A stretch of DNA of 29,833 nucleotides from JAFRXK01 sp045603305 (lineage in GTDB: Bacteria > Bacillota > Clostridia > Lachnospirales > Lachnospiraceae): assembly GCA_045603305.1 (NCBI GenBank), contig JAZULV010000048.1, positions 1 through 29,833 on the forward strand, in the 5' to 3' direction. The notes under the pieces were generated by a model. The model searched no databases. It was not told the DNA's origin and saw only the letters and a list, made by a program, of their open reading frames with translations. Each line of letters begins with the position of its first letter. Positions within the stretch are counted from its first letter, which is position 1. Below are positions 1 through 8,922 of this stretch, piece after piece. Both the position numbers and the translations under genes were made by a program.

Positions 1-257
1 CGCTTTTGTGAGATATTTTTGAAACCTGATATTCATATAATTGTTGAGTATTTATTAAATAAAATATATTATTAATTTGATAAAGTAAATAAGTGATATC
101 AGATCGTTTATAAAAATTCACAGGCGGCACAGTTCACTACGTTCACAGGCGCTTTTGTGAGATATTTTTGAAACCTGATATTCATATAATTGTTGAGTAT
201 TTATTAAATAAAATATATTATTAATTTGATAAAGTAAATAAGTGATATCAGATTGTT
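1..257. repeat. Direct repeat, about 108 bp, period 149 bp
   Basis: Bases 1-108 and 150-257 are the same sequence with one visible mismatch (c105/t254). The 41 bp between them carry two copies of ttcacaggc (117-125 and 142-150), the second running into the start of the second unit. A third, degraded copy of the unit's end lies around 280-331 (aagtgatatc-ggattgtttataaaa), and gagtatttattaa recurs at 46, 195 and 345. The unit is very AT-rich, has no ORF, and the array probably continues upstream of the window. No gene is seen in 1-370, and no convincing promoter for hemZ was found there. Function unknown. Confidence 0.8.
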
Positions 258-370
258 ATTGTGTTTTTTATATATAAAAGATATTATTAGATTGATAACC
301 AGATAAGTGATATCGGATTGTTTATAAAATGTTTTATATTTTGCGAGTATTTATTAATTGGAGTGTTTAG

Positions 371-1828
371 ATGATTAGAATAGTTCTTAGTGAAGATAAT
401 TTTGAGTATGACATTAGAGGTATTGTGATGTCCTTTTATCCGGGGGAGGATATATCTACAAAGGATGTTCCTGCAGATAAAAAAGTTTATGTGGATTACA
501 ATGACAAGGATATTGATATCAGATACGTTGTTTATGAGAATTTGGAGTCTGAGAATATAATCTTTGACAAGGGTGTGAAGGTATTTGCAGACAGTGCTGA
601 CAGAAAGGCGAGTAAATCAGCCCTAAAGCGTGGCGTATATGAGCTTTTTTCTGAGCATACAGGTAAGGAGTTGCCGTGGGGAACTCTCACCGGTATAAGA
701 CCTACGAAGATACCTATGGCGATGCTTGAGGAAGGTGTGTCTGAGCAGGATATTTATTCTTATATGAAAGAGGAGTATCTGGCGAGCGATGAAAAGATTA
801 ATCTCAGCATAGACATTGCAAAAAGAGAGAAGGAGATTCTTAAGGACATTGACTATGAGAATGGCTACAGTATTTATGTAGGCATACCATTCTGCCCTAC
901 TACCTGTCTGTACTGCTCATTTACTTCAAATCCGATTGGTAAGTGGAAGAACAGGGTCGACGAGTACCTTGATGCAATGTTTATGGAGATTGACTATACG
1001 GCAGAGGCTTTTAAGGATAAGAAGTTAAATACCATATATATCGGTGGCGGCACTCCGACAAGTATTTCAGCAGAGCAGTTAGACAGACTGCTTACAAAGC
1101 TGGAAGATAGCTTTGATTTTACATATATGCAGGAGTTTACTGTGGAGGCAGGACGCCCTGACAGTATTACTAAGGAGAAGCTTGAGGCTATAAAGAAGCA
1201 TGCAGTCACAAGAATATCTATAAATCCACAGACCATGAAGCAGGAGACTCTTAGGTTAATCGGCCGTCAGCATACAGTAGAGCAGATAAAAGAAGTATTT
1301 GAAATGGCAAGGCAGACCGGCTTTGACAATATAAATATGGACATTATACTGGGACTTCCTGAGGAAGATGAGACTGATGTGGAAAATACAATGAAGGAGC
1401 TTTCTGCACTTAAGCCGGACAACATAACAGTTCATTCTCTTGCTGTTAAGCGTGCTGCAAGACTTAACACAGAGAAGGAGCTTTACAAGGACTTGCGTAT
1501 GGTGAATTCTGACGAGATGATGAACCTCACCTCAGAGTATTGTGACAATATCGGACTTAAACCTTACTACCTCTACCGTCAGAAGAATATGGCGGGTAAC
1601 TTAGAGAATGTAGGCTATGCTTTAGACGGCAAAGCAGGAATATATAACATTCTTATCATGGAGGAGAAGCAGACTATAGTTGCAATAGGTGCCGGCTCTA
1701 CCACAAAGGCTGTTTACGGCGATGGAAGAATAGAGCGAGCGGATAATGTAAAGGACGTGGAGCTTTACATGAGCAGGGTGGAAGAGATGATAGAGAGAAA
1801 GAGGAGGCTGTTTGAAGAGCTGCTTTAG
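371..1828 (+). CDS. hemZ: Coproporphyrinogen dehydrogenase HemZ (radical SAM)
   Basis: A 485-residue radical SAM enzyme of the HemN/HemZ group. The family is annotated as oxygen-independent oxidative decarboxylation of coproporphyrinogen III to protoporphyrinogen IX in the cytoplasm. The cluster motif CPTTCLYC (C175, C179, C182) binds the 4Fe-4S centre, followed by the SAM-binding GGGTPT near residues 222-227. The N-terminal stretch of about 165 residues before the SAM barrel is typical of HemZ rather than HemN or HemW. The ATG at 371 has GGAG at 360-363. No other heme genes are nearby; in Clostridia HemZ is often orphaned, so the physiological substrate is less certain than the fold. The gene is intact, with no terminator evident downstream. 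Confidence 0.9.
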   Translation: MIRIVLSEDNFEYDIRGIVMSFYPGEDISTKDVPADKKVYVDYNDKDIDIRYVVYENLESENIIFDKGVKVFADSADRKASKSALKRGVYELFSEHTGKELPWGTLTGIRPTKIPMAMLEEGVSEQDIYSYMKEEYLASDEKINLSIDIAKREKEILKDIDYENGYSIYVGIPFCPTTCLYCSFTSNPIGKWKNRVDEYLDAMFMEIDYTAEAFKDKKLNTIYIGGGTPTSISAEQLDRLLTKLEDSFDFTYMQEFTVEAGRPDSITKEKLEAIKKHAVTRISINPQTMKQETLRLIGRQHTVEQIKEVFEMARQTGFDNINMDIILGLPEEDETDVENTMKELSALKPDNITVHSLAVKRAARLNTEKELYKDLRMVNSDEMMNLTSEYCDNIGLKPYYLYRQKNMAGNLENVGYALDGKAGIYNILIMEEKQTIVAIGAGSTTKAVYGDGRIERADNVKDVELYMSRVEEMIERKRRLFEELL

Positions 1829-1931
1829 AAGATATATTGCTGATAAATTTGATATTATATAAATAAAAGTTGAAAAATTAGCTAGTAAAGAGAGGGGAAC
1901 TATTAGGAAAGAAAATGTCTGAGAAGAGGTA

Positions 1932-1988
1932 AATTTAAGATTTATTACTATGGATGATGTGGCACAGGTTGCTTGGATAAACTGAAGA
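1932..1988 (+). pseudogene. Relic resembling a GNAT N-terminus
   Basis: Read from 1932, this frame gives NLRFITMDDVAQVAWIN then a stop. This matches the first strand and helix usual at the N-terminus of GNAT acetyltransferases (IRxITxDDxxxVxxI). Nothing after the stop continues the fold. It lies in the 234-base gap between hemZ and the broken AlbA_2 gene, so it is probably a decayed fragment. The identification rests on 17 residues and is tentative. Confidence 0.3.
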
Positions 1989-2083
1989 CAAATCAAAGAA
2001 TTATTTGAAAATATGTTAACAGGCAAATTGTAATACTTCTTTACGGAAGTGGACAAGCAGTAATGTGGAAAGCTGGTGTAATA

Positions 2084-2982
2084 ATGAGAGAGAAAGAACA
2101 TCAATCCATAGAGTGGAAAGTTTTTTGGAAAGATGAATATTTAAAATGGATTTGCGGTTATGCTAATGCTCAAGGTGGAACATTATACATAGGTACAGAT
2201 GACGACGGTAATGTCGTAGGTATTGATAATGCCAGGGATTTGTTAGAGATAATTCCTAATAAAATAACTGATATAATGGGGATTATTGCAGATGTGAATC
2301 TCTTATATGAAGGTGAACTGGAATATTTGGAGATCATTGTTAATAAATATCCCTCATTAATCAGTTTCCACGGAAAGTATTATTATCGTTCGGGAAGTAC
2401 CATGCGTGAAATTACCGGAAAGGAATTGGAACGAGCAATGTTGAAAACGCAGGGAAGAACATGGGATGGTATACCATTGCCTAAAATTACGGTAAATGAT
2501 TTGAAACAAGATGCGATAAAATTATTTAAAGAGAAAGCTGTAAAAACAAGCTGTTTATGAAACACTCTTCCAAGCCATATAACCCTAAATTGGCAAATGT
2601 ATTTTTCAAGAGCGGTATGATTGAGGCATGGGGAAGAGGCTTTGAAAAAATAAAAGAGGCTTGTAAATTGTATGATGGTCCGTTACCGGAGTATGAGATT
2701 AATGAGGCTGGCATCATGGTTTTATGCAAGGCTTGTGATAGGTATTTGGAGTTGTTAAGGGATGATGTTCAACATCATGACCAAGTTGGTCATGATGTGG
2801 TCATGATGATTTTGGATTTCTGTAAAGAAGCAAAGTCTGTACCGGAAATTATGGAGAAATTCGGTTTTGAAAGTCGAACAAGCTTTAGAAGAAAGTATTT
2901 AAATGTCTTAGTGAAAGAGGATAGATTAAAGATGACCTTGCCGGATAAACCAAAGAGTAAAAATCAAAAATATTATTCTTAA
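2084..2982 (+). pseudogene. AlbA_2/Schlafen-type ATP-binding regulator, broken
   Basis: Two reading frames are remnants of one gene. Frame 1 (2084-2560; an in-frame ATG also lies at 2063) has the AlbA_2 (Schlafen AlbA_2) N-terminal domain, with EWK near residue 9, GYANAQGGTLYIGTDDDG and the YYRSGSTMREI strand. Frame 2 (2557-2982) has the C-terminal part of the same family: LANVFFKSGMIEAWGRGFEKI, then a winged-helix tail. Intact relatives have roughly 450-500 residues with a middle section (NxLL...LLFG) that is absent here. The junction at 2557-2560 (ATGA) therefore marks an internal deletion plus frameshift. Neither fragment has a good ribosome binding site. Relatives are thought to act as DNA-binding regulators; this copy is almost certainly non-functional as such. 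Confidence 0.75.
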
Positions 2983-2991
2983 ACATAGCCA

Positions 2992-3018
2992 GAAACTTGG
3001 TCACTGTAACCAAGTTTC
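2992..3018. repeat. Perfect 10-bp inverted repeat, 7-nt loop
   Basis: gaaacttggt (2992-3001) and accaagtttc (3009-3018) are exact reverse complements around a 7-base loop. It sits 10 bases after the stop of the broken ATPase gene but has no U-tract on either strand, so it is a poor intrinsic terminator. It could be a palindromic repeat or a regulatory remnant. It also marks the point where the amidohydrolase relic begins. Confidence 0.6.
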
Positions 3019-3036
3019 CAGCCATAATAATAGTTG

Positions 3037-3191
3037 TGGCACAGGAAAGAGTATTATTCGGTTCAGATTATTCATGTTGCAGCCAGAGAGAATATATAGA
3101 GTTTATAAAAGGACTTAACCTTGAGAAACATATTGAAGATAATATTTTTTGGCGAAATACAAAGAGAGTTTATCAATTGCAGAAGAAATAA
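3037..3191 (+). pseudogene. C-terminal relic of an amidohydrolase
   Basis: An open frame (TTG at 2997, stop at 3191) encodes VLFGSDYSCCSQREYIEFIK and, nearer its end, NIFWRNTKRVYQL. This pattern (LFGSDYP..., then a helix and xNxKRxYxL at the terminus) closes metal-dependent amidohydrolase-2 TIM barrels, where the Asp of GSDY is a metal or catalytic ligand. Everything upstream of that segment of the barrel (normally over 200 residues) is missing, and the first dozen residues come from the hairpin sequence rather than the family. I read it as the last 50 residues of a deleted gene. Confidence 0.55.
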
Positions 3192-3261
3192 AGAAGATAC
3201 ATTCTTGAATAAAATCCACATTCTGGTCAATACTACTTAAAAAACAGGAGGTACCAGTACC

Positions 3262-3852
3262 ATGGATTTTAAGAACAGTGAGACTAAAGACAATCTTATG
3301 CGTGCCTTTGCCGGCGAGAGTCAGGCAAGAAACCGATATACTTTTGCTGCAAGTCAGGCAAAGTCACAGAATATGCACGTAATCGAGGCTGTATTTAAAT
3401 TTACTGCTGACCAGGAAAAGGAGCATGCGGAGATTTTTTATAAGCATCTGTCGGAGATGAGCGGAGAAACCATTCATGTGGACGGAGGCTATCCTGTAGA
3501 TATTTCTAATGATATTACAGAACTTTTGCGAATGGCACAGCACAACGAGTACGAGGAACACGACTCGGTATATAAAGCCTTTGGTGAAAAGGCTAAGGAG
3601 GAGGGGTTTGCAAAGATTGCAGCATCATTTTTTATGATTGCAGAGATTGAAAAGGTGCATGGTGACAGATTCGGCAAGTTTGCAAAGTTATTAGAGGAAA
3701 ATAAACTCTTTGTATCCGATGTAAAAACCGGATGGATGTGCTTAAACTGCGGATTTATTTTTGAAGGAGAAGAGGTTCCTGATAAGTGTCCGGTATGCGA
3801 CCATGATAAGGGCTATTTTATAAGACTCGAGTTGGCTCCGTATACAGATTAA
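3262..3852 (+). CDS. rbr: Rubrerythrin
   Basis: A 196-residue cytoplasmic peroxide reductase of anaerobes that reduces H2O2 to water using electrons from rubredoxin or NAD(P)H-linked partners. The N-terminal four-helix ferritin-like domain holds a diiron site with E19, E52-x-x-H55 and E130-x-x-H133 (visible as DQEKEH and EIEKVH). The C-terminal rubredoxin-like domain has CLNCG (C160, C163) and CPVCD (C176, C179) for one Fe. The length is normal. AGGAGGT at 3246-3252 fixes the ATG at 3262. A terminator follows at 3860-3906, so it is probably monocistronic. It neighbours an A-type flavoprotein, which suits joint handling of O2, H2O2 and NO. Confidence 0.95.
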   Translation: MDFKNSETKDNLMRAFAGESQARNRYTFAASQAKSQNMHVIEAVFKFTADQEKEHAEIFYKHLSEMSGETIHVDGGYPVDISNDITELLRMAQHNEYEEHDSVYKAFGEKAKEEGFAKIAASFFMIAEIEKVHGDRFGKFAKLLEENKLFVSDVKTGWMCLNCGFIFEGEEVPDKCPVCDHDKGYFIRLELAPYTD

Positions 3853-3859
3853 TCATAAG

Positions 3860-3906
3860 ACAGGTTTATCTAGGCCGGTATTTTGGCATAGATAGCCTGT
3901 TTTTTG
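3860..3906 (+). terminator. Intrinsic terminator after rubrerythrin
   Basis: acaggtttatcta pairs with tagatagcctgt (one bulge) and is followed at once by a TTTTT run (3901-3905). It begins 7 bases after the rbr stop codon and separates rbr from the flavoprotein gene. Confidence 0.8.
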
Positions 3907-4030
3907 TGTCACATTATAATTAAAATATAGCCGGTATAAATTGCTGATTATGCAACAGTACTTAGCTTGACAGTGTTAAGATTAGTTGTTAGTTAAAATA
4001 AATAATGTTCGCCGGAATACCAATAATTAA

Positions 4031-4059
4031 TTGCAGAGTTAAAATGTGTATTGTATAAT
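4031..4059 (+). promoter_or_regulatory. SigA-type promoter of the flavoprotein gene
   Basis: TTGCAG (4031-4036) and a perfect TATAAT (4054-4059) are separated by 17 bp. The start site would be near 4066, giving a 5' leader of about 70 nt to the ATG at 4137. The remaining bases of 3907-4030 show no gene or clear structure. Confidence 0.7.
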
Positions 4060-4136
4060 AGTAAAGACATTGTTGCAAAAATGTACAATTTAAGTTAATT
4101 TATAAGAAGCAAAATTATAGAAGAGAGGATATAAAG

Positions 4137-5300
4137 ATGAGTACATATATTTCAGATTCAGTTTTATATGTTGGTGTAGATGACAAGACCATTGATTTAT
4201 TTGAGAGCCAGTATGTGGTGCCAAATGGTGTATCATACAATTCATATGTCATTATGGATGAGAAGGTTGCTCTTATGGACACTGTTGATGCAAGAAAAAC
4301 AGATGAGTGGCTTCTTAACCTTGATAAGGCACTTGATGGCCGTACAGTTGATTATCTTGTGATTTCACACTTAGAGCCGGACCATGCCGGAAGCATTGGC
4401 ATTATATTAGAGAAGTATCCTGAGGTGAAGCTGGTAGGTAACAAGAAGACTTTCCCTATGTTAAAGCAGTTCTTTGATGTTGACTTGGAAGGAAAGATGG
4501 TTGAGGTTGCTGAGGGAGACACATTAGAGCTCGGTACACATACACTTACCTTTGTTATGGCTCCTATGATTCACTGGCCGGAGGTTATGGTTGCATATGA
4601 GCAGTCTGAGAAGATACTTTTCTCTGCGGATGGTTTTGGAAAGTTTGGTGCCTTAGATACAGACGAGGACTGGGCTTGCGAAGCACGCCGTTATTATTTT
4701 AATATTGTTGGTAAGTACGGTGCCCAGGTGCAGGCTTTGCTTAAGAAGGCCGCAGCCCTTGACATCAAGACTATCTGCCCGCTTCACGGACCAATTCTTA
4801 AGGAGAATCTGGGATATTATATTGACAAGTACAATACATGGAGCAGTTACACACCGGAGGATGATGGTGTAACTATTGCATACGCATCTATTCATGGCAA
4901 TACTGCTAAGGCTGCTAAGCGTTTTGCAGAGATTTTAGAGGAGAAGGGCGCAAAGAAGGTAAGTCTCTTTGATTTGGCGAGAGATGATATGGCAGAGGCT
5001 ATAGAAGATTCCTTCCGTTATGATAAGTTAGTTCTTATGGCTGCATCTTATGATGCGGGCGTATTCCCTTGTATGGAAGATTTTCTCCTTCACCTTAAGA
5101 GCAAGAGCTACCAGAAGAGAAAGATTGCCATGATTGAGAATGGTACATGGGCTCCTAGTGCAGGAAGATGCATGAAGGCAATTGTTGAAACATACAAGGA
5201 TGTCACAATTTGCGAGCCGATGATTACGATTAAGTCTACTATGAATGCGAAGAACGAAGAAGATATGTACAGACTTGCAGAGGTTCTTCTTGGTGAGTAG
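4137..5300 (+). CDS. A-type flavoprotein (FprA family diiron O2/NO reductase)
   Basis: A 387-residue soluble enzyme. Residues 1-240 form a metallo-beta-lactamase-like domain carrying the diiron ligands: HLEPDH (H78, E80, D82, H83), the His in MIHWPE, the Asp in SADGFG and the His in PLHGP. Residues 250-387 form a flavodoxin domain that binds FMN, starting at IAYASIHGNTAKAA. Family members in anaerobes reduce O2 to water and/or NO to N2O, with electrons from rubredoxin or F420H2. Which substrate is used here cannot be told from sequence. It lacks the extra rubredoxin domain of NorV. GAGAGG lies before the ATG at 4137. It shares its neighbourhood, but not its transcript, with rubrerythrin; the next gene follows 32 bp downstream, probably in one operon. 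Confidence 0.9.
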   Translation: MSTYISDSVLYVGVDDKTIDLFESQYVVPNGVSYNSYVIMDEKVALMDTVDARKTDEWLLNLDKALDGRTVDYLVISHLEPDHAGSIGIILEKYPEVKLVGNKKTFPMLKQFFDVDLEGKMVEVAEGDTLELGTHTLTFVMAPMIHWPEVMVAYEQSEKILFSADGFGKFGALDTDEDWACEARRYYFNIVGKYGAQVQALLKKAAALDIKTICPLHGPILKENLGYYIDKYNTWSSYTPEDDGVTIAYASIHGNTAKAAKRFAEILEEKGAKKVSLFDLARDDMAEAIEDSFRYDKLVLMAASYDAGVFPCMEDFLLHLKSKSYQKRKIAMIENGTWAPSAGRCMKAIVETYKDVTICEPMITIKSTMNAKNEEDMYRLAEVLLGE

Positions 5301-5332
5301 TATATAATTCTTATATTTTAGGGAGGATACAA

Positions 5333-5839
5333 ATGAGTAAAAAGTGGAATGTAACAGTTGACGGAGTAGCACATGAGCTTTCTTATGAAAAGAAGTTCTG
5401 GTCAGGAAAATTATTTGTGATTGTTGACGGCGAGAAAACCGAGATGAAAAGAACTAGTTTTTCTGAGAGTTTTACAGGTATAGATAAACCTTTCTATATT
5501 GGTGAAAAAGAGTGCAGATTTGTAGCTATCGGCAACAAAATAGACATTGCAATTGACGGAATGTATATAGACAGTAAAAAGCCATATGTACCGTTAGAGA
5601 AGATGCCTAGTTGGAACTGGGTATTCATTGCGTTATTAATTGCATTACCAATCATGACCCTTGGCGGTGCATTACCGATAGTACTTGCTTTTTTAGGGAT
5701 TACGCTGTGTGTCAGAATATCGATTTTGCCATCTATGTCAACTACAGGTAAAGTATTTAGCTGTATAGGTATAACAGCCGGAGCATGGATGATTGCATTC
5801 GTATTTGTTATGTTAATGTTATTTGCTAACTATATGTAA
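5333..5839 (+). CDS. Uncharacterised membrane protein, N-terminal beta domain
   Basis: A 168-residue protein I cannot assign to a named family. Residues 1-85 are polar with alternating hydrophobics and a repeated pattern (WNVTVDGVAHELSYE, LFVIVDGEKTEM, KIDIAIDGMYID), suggesting a small beta-sandwich facing the cytoplasm or a ligand. Residues 93-166 hold two to three membrane helices with no signal peptide. GGGAGGA at 5321-5327 supports the ATG at 5333. It follows the flavoprotein gene by 32 bp and is followed by a terminator, so the two genes are probably co-transcribed. A role linked to the flavoprotein is only a guess from position. Confidence 0.7.
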   Translation: MSKKWNVTVDGVAHELSYEKKFWSGKLFVIVDGEKTEMKRTSFSESFTGIDKPFYIGEKECRFVAIGNKIDIAIDGMYIDSKKPYVPLEKMPSWNWVFIALLIALPIMTLGGALPIVLAFLGITLCVRISILPSMSTTGKVFSCIGITAGAWMIAFVFVMLMLFANYM

Positions 5840-5847
5840 TAGAAAGA

Positions 5848-5891
5848 AGAAGCTTTTGAGGCAGGATTGCTCAGAAGCTTCTTTTCTTTTT
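5848..5891 (+). terminator. Intrinsic terminator of the flavoprotein operon
   Basis: A 13-bp stem (agaagcttttgag with ctcagaagcttct, one G-T pair) and a 9-base loop are followed by tttctttttg. It lies between convergent genes and may weakly serve the minus-strand gene ending at 5951 as well. Confidence 0.85.
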
Positions 5892-5950
5892 GTTATGCTG
5901 TTAGCAAAAAATAAAAGTAATATTTATGAATATAGGAAAACGATTAGATA

Positions 5951-7594
5951 TCATTGAGCAGATGTGTCATTTGTTTCACGCAAATAACCGGTTGCTTGAA
6001 TCCAACTGGCATTAGTTAATGTCTCTGCATATTTCTCAATATTGAGTGCCTCATCTGCTGTTGTCCCTGGGAATTTAGCTCGAATATCGCTTTCGTAATT
6101 CTCACCGGCTCTTGGTGTCCAATAGTCTTTCAAGGTATACTCACCATTTTCGTCCACCGAGAAGGTTATGGCGGTAGGAACAAAATCTCCTTCTACCTCT
6201 TCAATCATTTCGTGGATTTTGTATTTCATATGATAGACTATCAGATAAACCGTTGTTTCTTCAAAACAATCCGGATTTTCAATTTTTGAAATATCATTTG
6301 TTTCTTCATTTGCAAGTAAATAGCAACTTTCTATGTGTACGAGTCCGTCAGGTTTTTCGCTACGATATTTTTCTTTAAGGACAGAAGATATCGCAGTATA
6401 TAATTTGCTTACTGGTTTTGGAGCAAAAGGAGAGTCTACCCCTTGCTCACCCCAATATGAAATATCCTGCTCATCACTTGTAATGACAATGTTTCCGTTA
6501 TCAACATACATTGACATATAGCGGGTATAGTCACTATCTTTTCCTATAAGCATTACTTGCCCTTCAGTGTTTTTTTCAAAACTCAATTCTAAAACTGGTG
6601 AATTGAATATATTGAAATATTTAAGTTGACCATTTACTGATGCAGAGATAGTAAATGTAAACAATCCCGAAGTTGGGCCATAGCTTAATTCGCAATGTTC
6701 TTCTATACCATCACCATCTATATCAAAGGTTGCTGTGTCAATAATTCCAAAGTAATTTGATACTTGTATTATCGGAAAGTCAGACCAAAACAGTGCTGTT
6801 ATATTTTTGCGGTATGTGTCGTCAATAGTGTACATATAGCTTGAATGAGGCATATACATAGGAGATATTATAACATCCTCTTTTGTAATATCCGGAAAAT
6901 AGGATGCTACAATTACTCTCATTTCTTCAAGTGATGCGGAAGACATGTGCAGATTCCACAGTTCCTCTTGGGTATACCCGGAATTTTTGACAGGAAGCAA
7001 ACCACAAGAGTAGGAGCCTTCTGCAAGCTGCCAGATGTATACTGTTAAGCCCTTTGAAGTGTCCAGGTCAAAATACATAGGGAAGTTTGCTTTTAGCCGG
7101 TCTATATCATCGGAAGTGATAATGTTTGTTTGGGTGTCAACATCTCTGATATTATCACTGGATGAAAAATATTCCTCGGCAGCGTTGTTGCAGAATGCAA
7201 GCTGTTCATCGATATATCTTTGAGAATCAAGTGCTTTACCATGCAAATACCAAGGGAATTTTGCACGAATATCATCAACATAGTAGGAACCATCTCGTGG
7301 AGTCCAATATTCAACAAGCTTATAATGACCATGCTTTCCTGTGCGTTTTGCAGTAATTACTGTAGGGGTATGTGCACCGGATTTTAATTTGATTTCGCCG
7401 TTCTCATAACTATATTCGTGATAAAGAACCCACATATAAACTGTTGTTTGGTTCAGAGACTTATCGACACCCAACACCTCGTAATCTATAGCAATAAAGT
7501 TATCATCAGTGTGACCTTCACTATAGTGATGCTCACAAATCTGTCCATCAATAAATATCGACAACTCTGCTCCTAAGGTTGTTCTCGGATTGTA
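5951..7594 (-). pseudogene. Detached C-terminal sensor part of the BlaR1/M56 protein
   Basis: This minus-strand frame (open from 7648) continues the M56 gene after a one-base frameshift near 7589-7595. Its natural reading starts at NPRTTLGAELS, directly after ...ICFLT in the other frame; the preceding 20 residues (MDNCSFCYCMC...) are out-of-frame translation. About 545 residues are predicted to lie outside the cell. Two related modules flank the part: residues about 50-165 (EYWTPRDG near 113-120, then DIRAKFP) and about 435-555 (DYWTPRAG near 508-515, then DIRAKFP). Between them is a calcium-loop-like DIDGDGIEEH strand region. No separate ribosome binding site is seen, so translation would need frameshifting. 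Either the sensor is lost or one base is missing from the read. Confidence 0.7.
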
Positions 7595-8514
7595 AGAAAA
7601 CAAATAGCTACCACAGCACATGCAATAACAGAAACTACAATTATCCAAAAGGCAGGCTTCTTATAGTTAAGCACTGATTTCACTCTTTCCTTTACATCGA
7701 CCTCCCCAAATGCAAGAGGACAAGCAGCAATAGTACGGCGATTAACACTACAAGTCAGTAATGCTTGTGAATAATCTGCTTTCTGCTCTGTGGTCAGCTC
7801 TTTGATAACCTTTTCGTCGCAGGCAAGCTCAATATCTCTGCACAGCAGCACATATCCGAGCCACATTAAAGGATTGAACCAATGGAGAGTGAGTATTAAG
7901 AAACCAAAGGGTTTCCACCAATGGTCTTTGCGGCGAATATGTGCTTGTTCGTGAGCAATAACGTGCTCCATATCCTGCTCATTAATATTGAATGGTAAAT
8001 AAATCTTTGGCTTTATAATGCCAAGTACAAATGGAGAAATCACAGTTTCGCTTTGAAAGATATTGTTACGAAGCATTACCGCAGTATTGTTTTTTCTCTT
8101 TACACTTAAATAACTTATAATAGTATAAGCAAGCATTAGTGCTACACCGACAATCCAAACTTTAGAGAAAATTAACACGAGTAGTTTCATTGTATTAATG
8201 CTCTTTTCAGGTGAAATCGTAACCGTCGATTCTTGGATAATAGGGTTAAGAGTATTGTTGATAGCGGGAATGCCCGTGTTTATTTTAGGTATTTCAATTA
8301 GTACCTGAGGACTAATAATTTCGGCATTTGGAATAAGACTTATTGCGCTCTCAATGGTAAAAGGACATATAAGGCGTACTGCAACAATACCCCAAAGCAG
8401 AACGGTTATCCATTTCGGTGATTTTTTAAGAAGTAATCTTAGAAGCAGTACAACAAGAACAATCCAACTTGCCGATATACTCATATTAACGATATTTAAG
8501 AAGGGTTCACTCAT
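7573..8514 (-). CDS. BlaR1/MecR1-like M56 peptidase, truncated by frameshift
   Basis: A 313-residue membrane zinc peptidase. Helices lie at about 10-30, 38-52, 108-135, 203-222 and 290-308. The gluzincin motif HEQAH (H188, E189, H192) and ELACDEKVI (E234 as probable third ligand) mark an active M56 domain. In BlaR1/MecR1 systems an outer sensor signals through this peptidase to remove the BlaI repressor; beta-lactam sensing is not implied here because no penicillin-binding domain is present. The reading frame stops at IREQP, but shifting by one base continues as NPRTTLGAEL in the following frame, so the intact gene would span 5951-8514 (about 855 residues). It overlaps the repressor gene by 4 bp (ATGA, 8511-8514). 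Confidence 0.85.
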   Translation of the reverse strand: MSEPFLNIVNMSISASWIVLVVLLLRLLLKKSPKWITVLLWGIVAVRLICPFTIESAISLIPNAEIISPQVLIEIPKINTGIPAINNTLNPIIQESTVTISPEKSINTMKLLVLIFSKVWIVGVALMLAYTIISYLSVKRKNNTAVMLRNNIFQSETVISPFVLGIIKPKIYLPFNINEQDMEHVIAHEQAHIRRKDHWWKPFGFLILTLHWFNPLMWLGYVLLCRDIELACDEKVIKELTTEQKADYSQALLTCSVNRRTIAACPLAFGEVDVKERVKSVLNYKKPAFWIIVVSVIACAVVAICFLTIREQP

Positions 8515-8882
8515 TTTGACTCTCCTTTCCGATAACGGTCTATCATTTGCTGAACTACATCAATCTCTGCATCGGAAATTTTCTGATGTTTTGTAAAGGC
8601 TGCAATAAATGCAGGCAGAGAGCCTTCAAAGGTCTTCTCAACCATTTCATTAATCTCGGCAGCCTGTACTTGTTCTTTGCTGACAAGTGAAGTCACAACA
8701 GTGTTTTCGTTCTTTAATACGCCACGTTCTGATAAACGCTTGATAACTGTGTATGTGGTAGTAGGTTTCCAGCCAAGATGTTCCTTACAAAGCTCTACAA
8801 GCTTACTACTCTTGACAGGTTCGTGCTCCCATAAAATTAAACAAAAACGATATTCACTTTCAAATACTTTTGGTGTATCCAT
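8511..8882 (-). CDS. BlaI/MecI/CopY-family repressor
   Basis: A 123-residue winged-helix repressor. N-terminal residues 5-75 carry the helix-turn-helix, with LVELCKEHLGWKPTTTYTVI and a wing around RGVLKNENTV. The C-terminal half (80-120) is the dimerisation and cleavage region. Family members repress their own operon until the partner M56 peptidase inactivates them. Its start has AAAGGAGGA just upstream on the minus strand. It is translationally coupled to the M56 gene. Two palindromes upstream (8898-8913, 8923-8940) are the probable operators. The controlled stress is unknown. Confidence 0.9.
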   Translation of the reverse strand: MDTPKVFESEYRFCLILWEHEPVKSSKLVELCKEHLGWKPTTTYTVIKRLSERGVLKNENTVVTSLVSKEQVQAAEINEMVEKTFEGSLPAFIAAFTKHQKISDAEIDVVQQMIDRYRKGESK

Positions 8883-8897
8883 AACAGATCCTCCTTT

Positions 8898-8913
8898 CTC
8901 TAATGCATTAGAG
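8898..8913. promoter_or_regulatory. Perfect 16-bp palindrome, probable BlaI-type operator 1
   Basis: ctctaatgcattagag is its own reverse complement. It lies between the -10 region and the start codon of the repressor gene. Its TCTAA/TTAGA half-sites are shared with the second palindrome at 8923-8940, 25 bp away start to start. Confidence 0.7.
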
Positions 8914-8922
8914 TTTACATAT

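Noticed and set aside
2020..2083. Possible nucleotidyltransferase relic (ILLYGSG) ahead of the AlbA_2 fragment
   Set aside because: Only a GS dipeptide in a short hydrophobic stretch supports it. The following residues do not match GSxARG or an Asp pair.
1622..2104. 160-codon minus-strand frame
   Set aside because: Its start overlaps hemZ antisense and its composition is low-complexity hydrophobic. No binding site or family pattern was found.
7573..8514. Beta-lactam resistance sensor
   Set aside because: The M56 and BlaI parts are present, but the outer region has no SxxK penicillin-binding motif and no beta-lactamase gene is adjacent.
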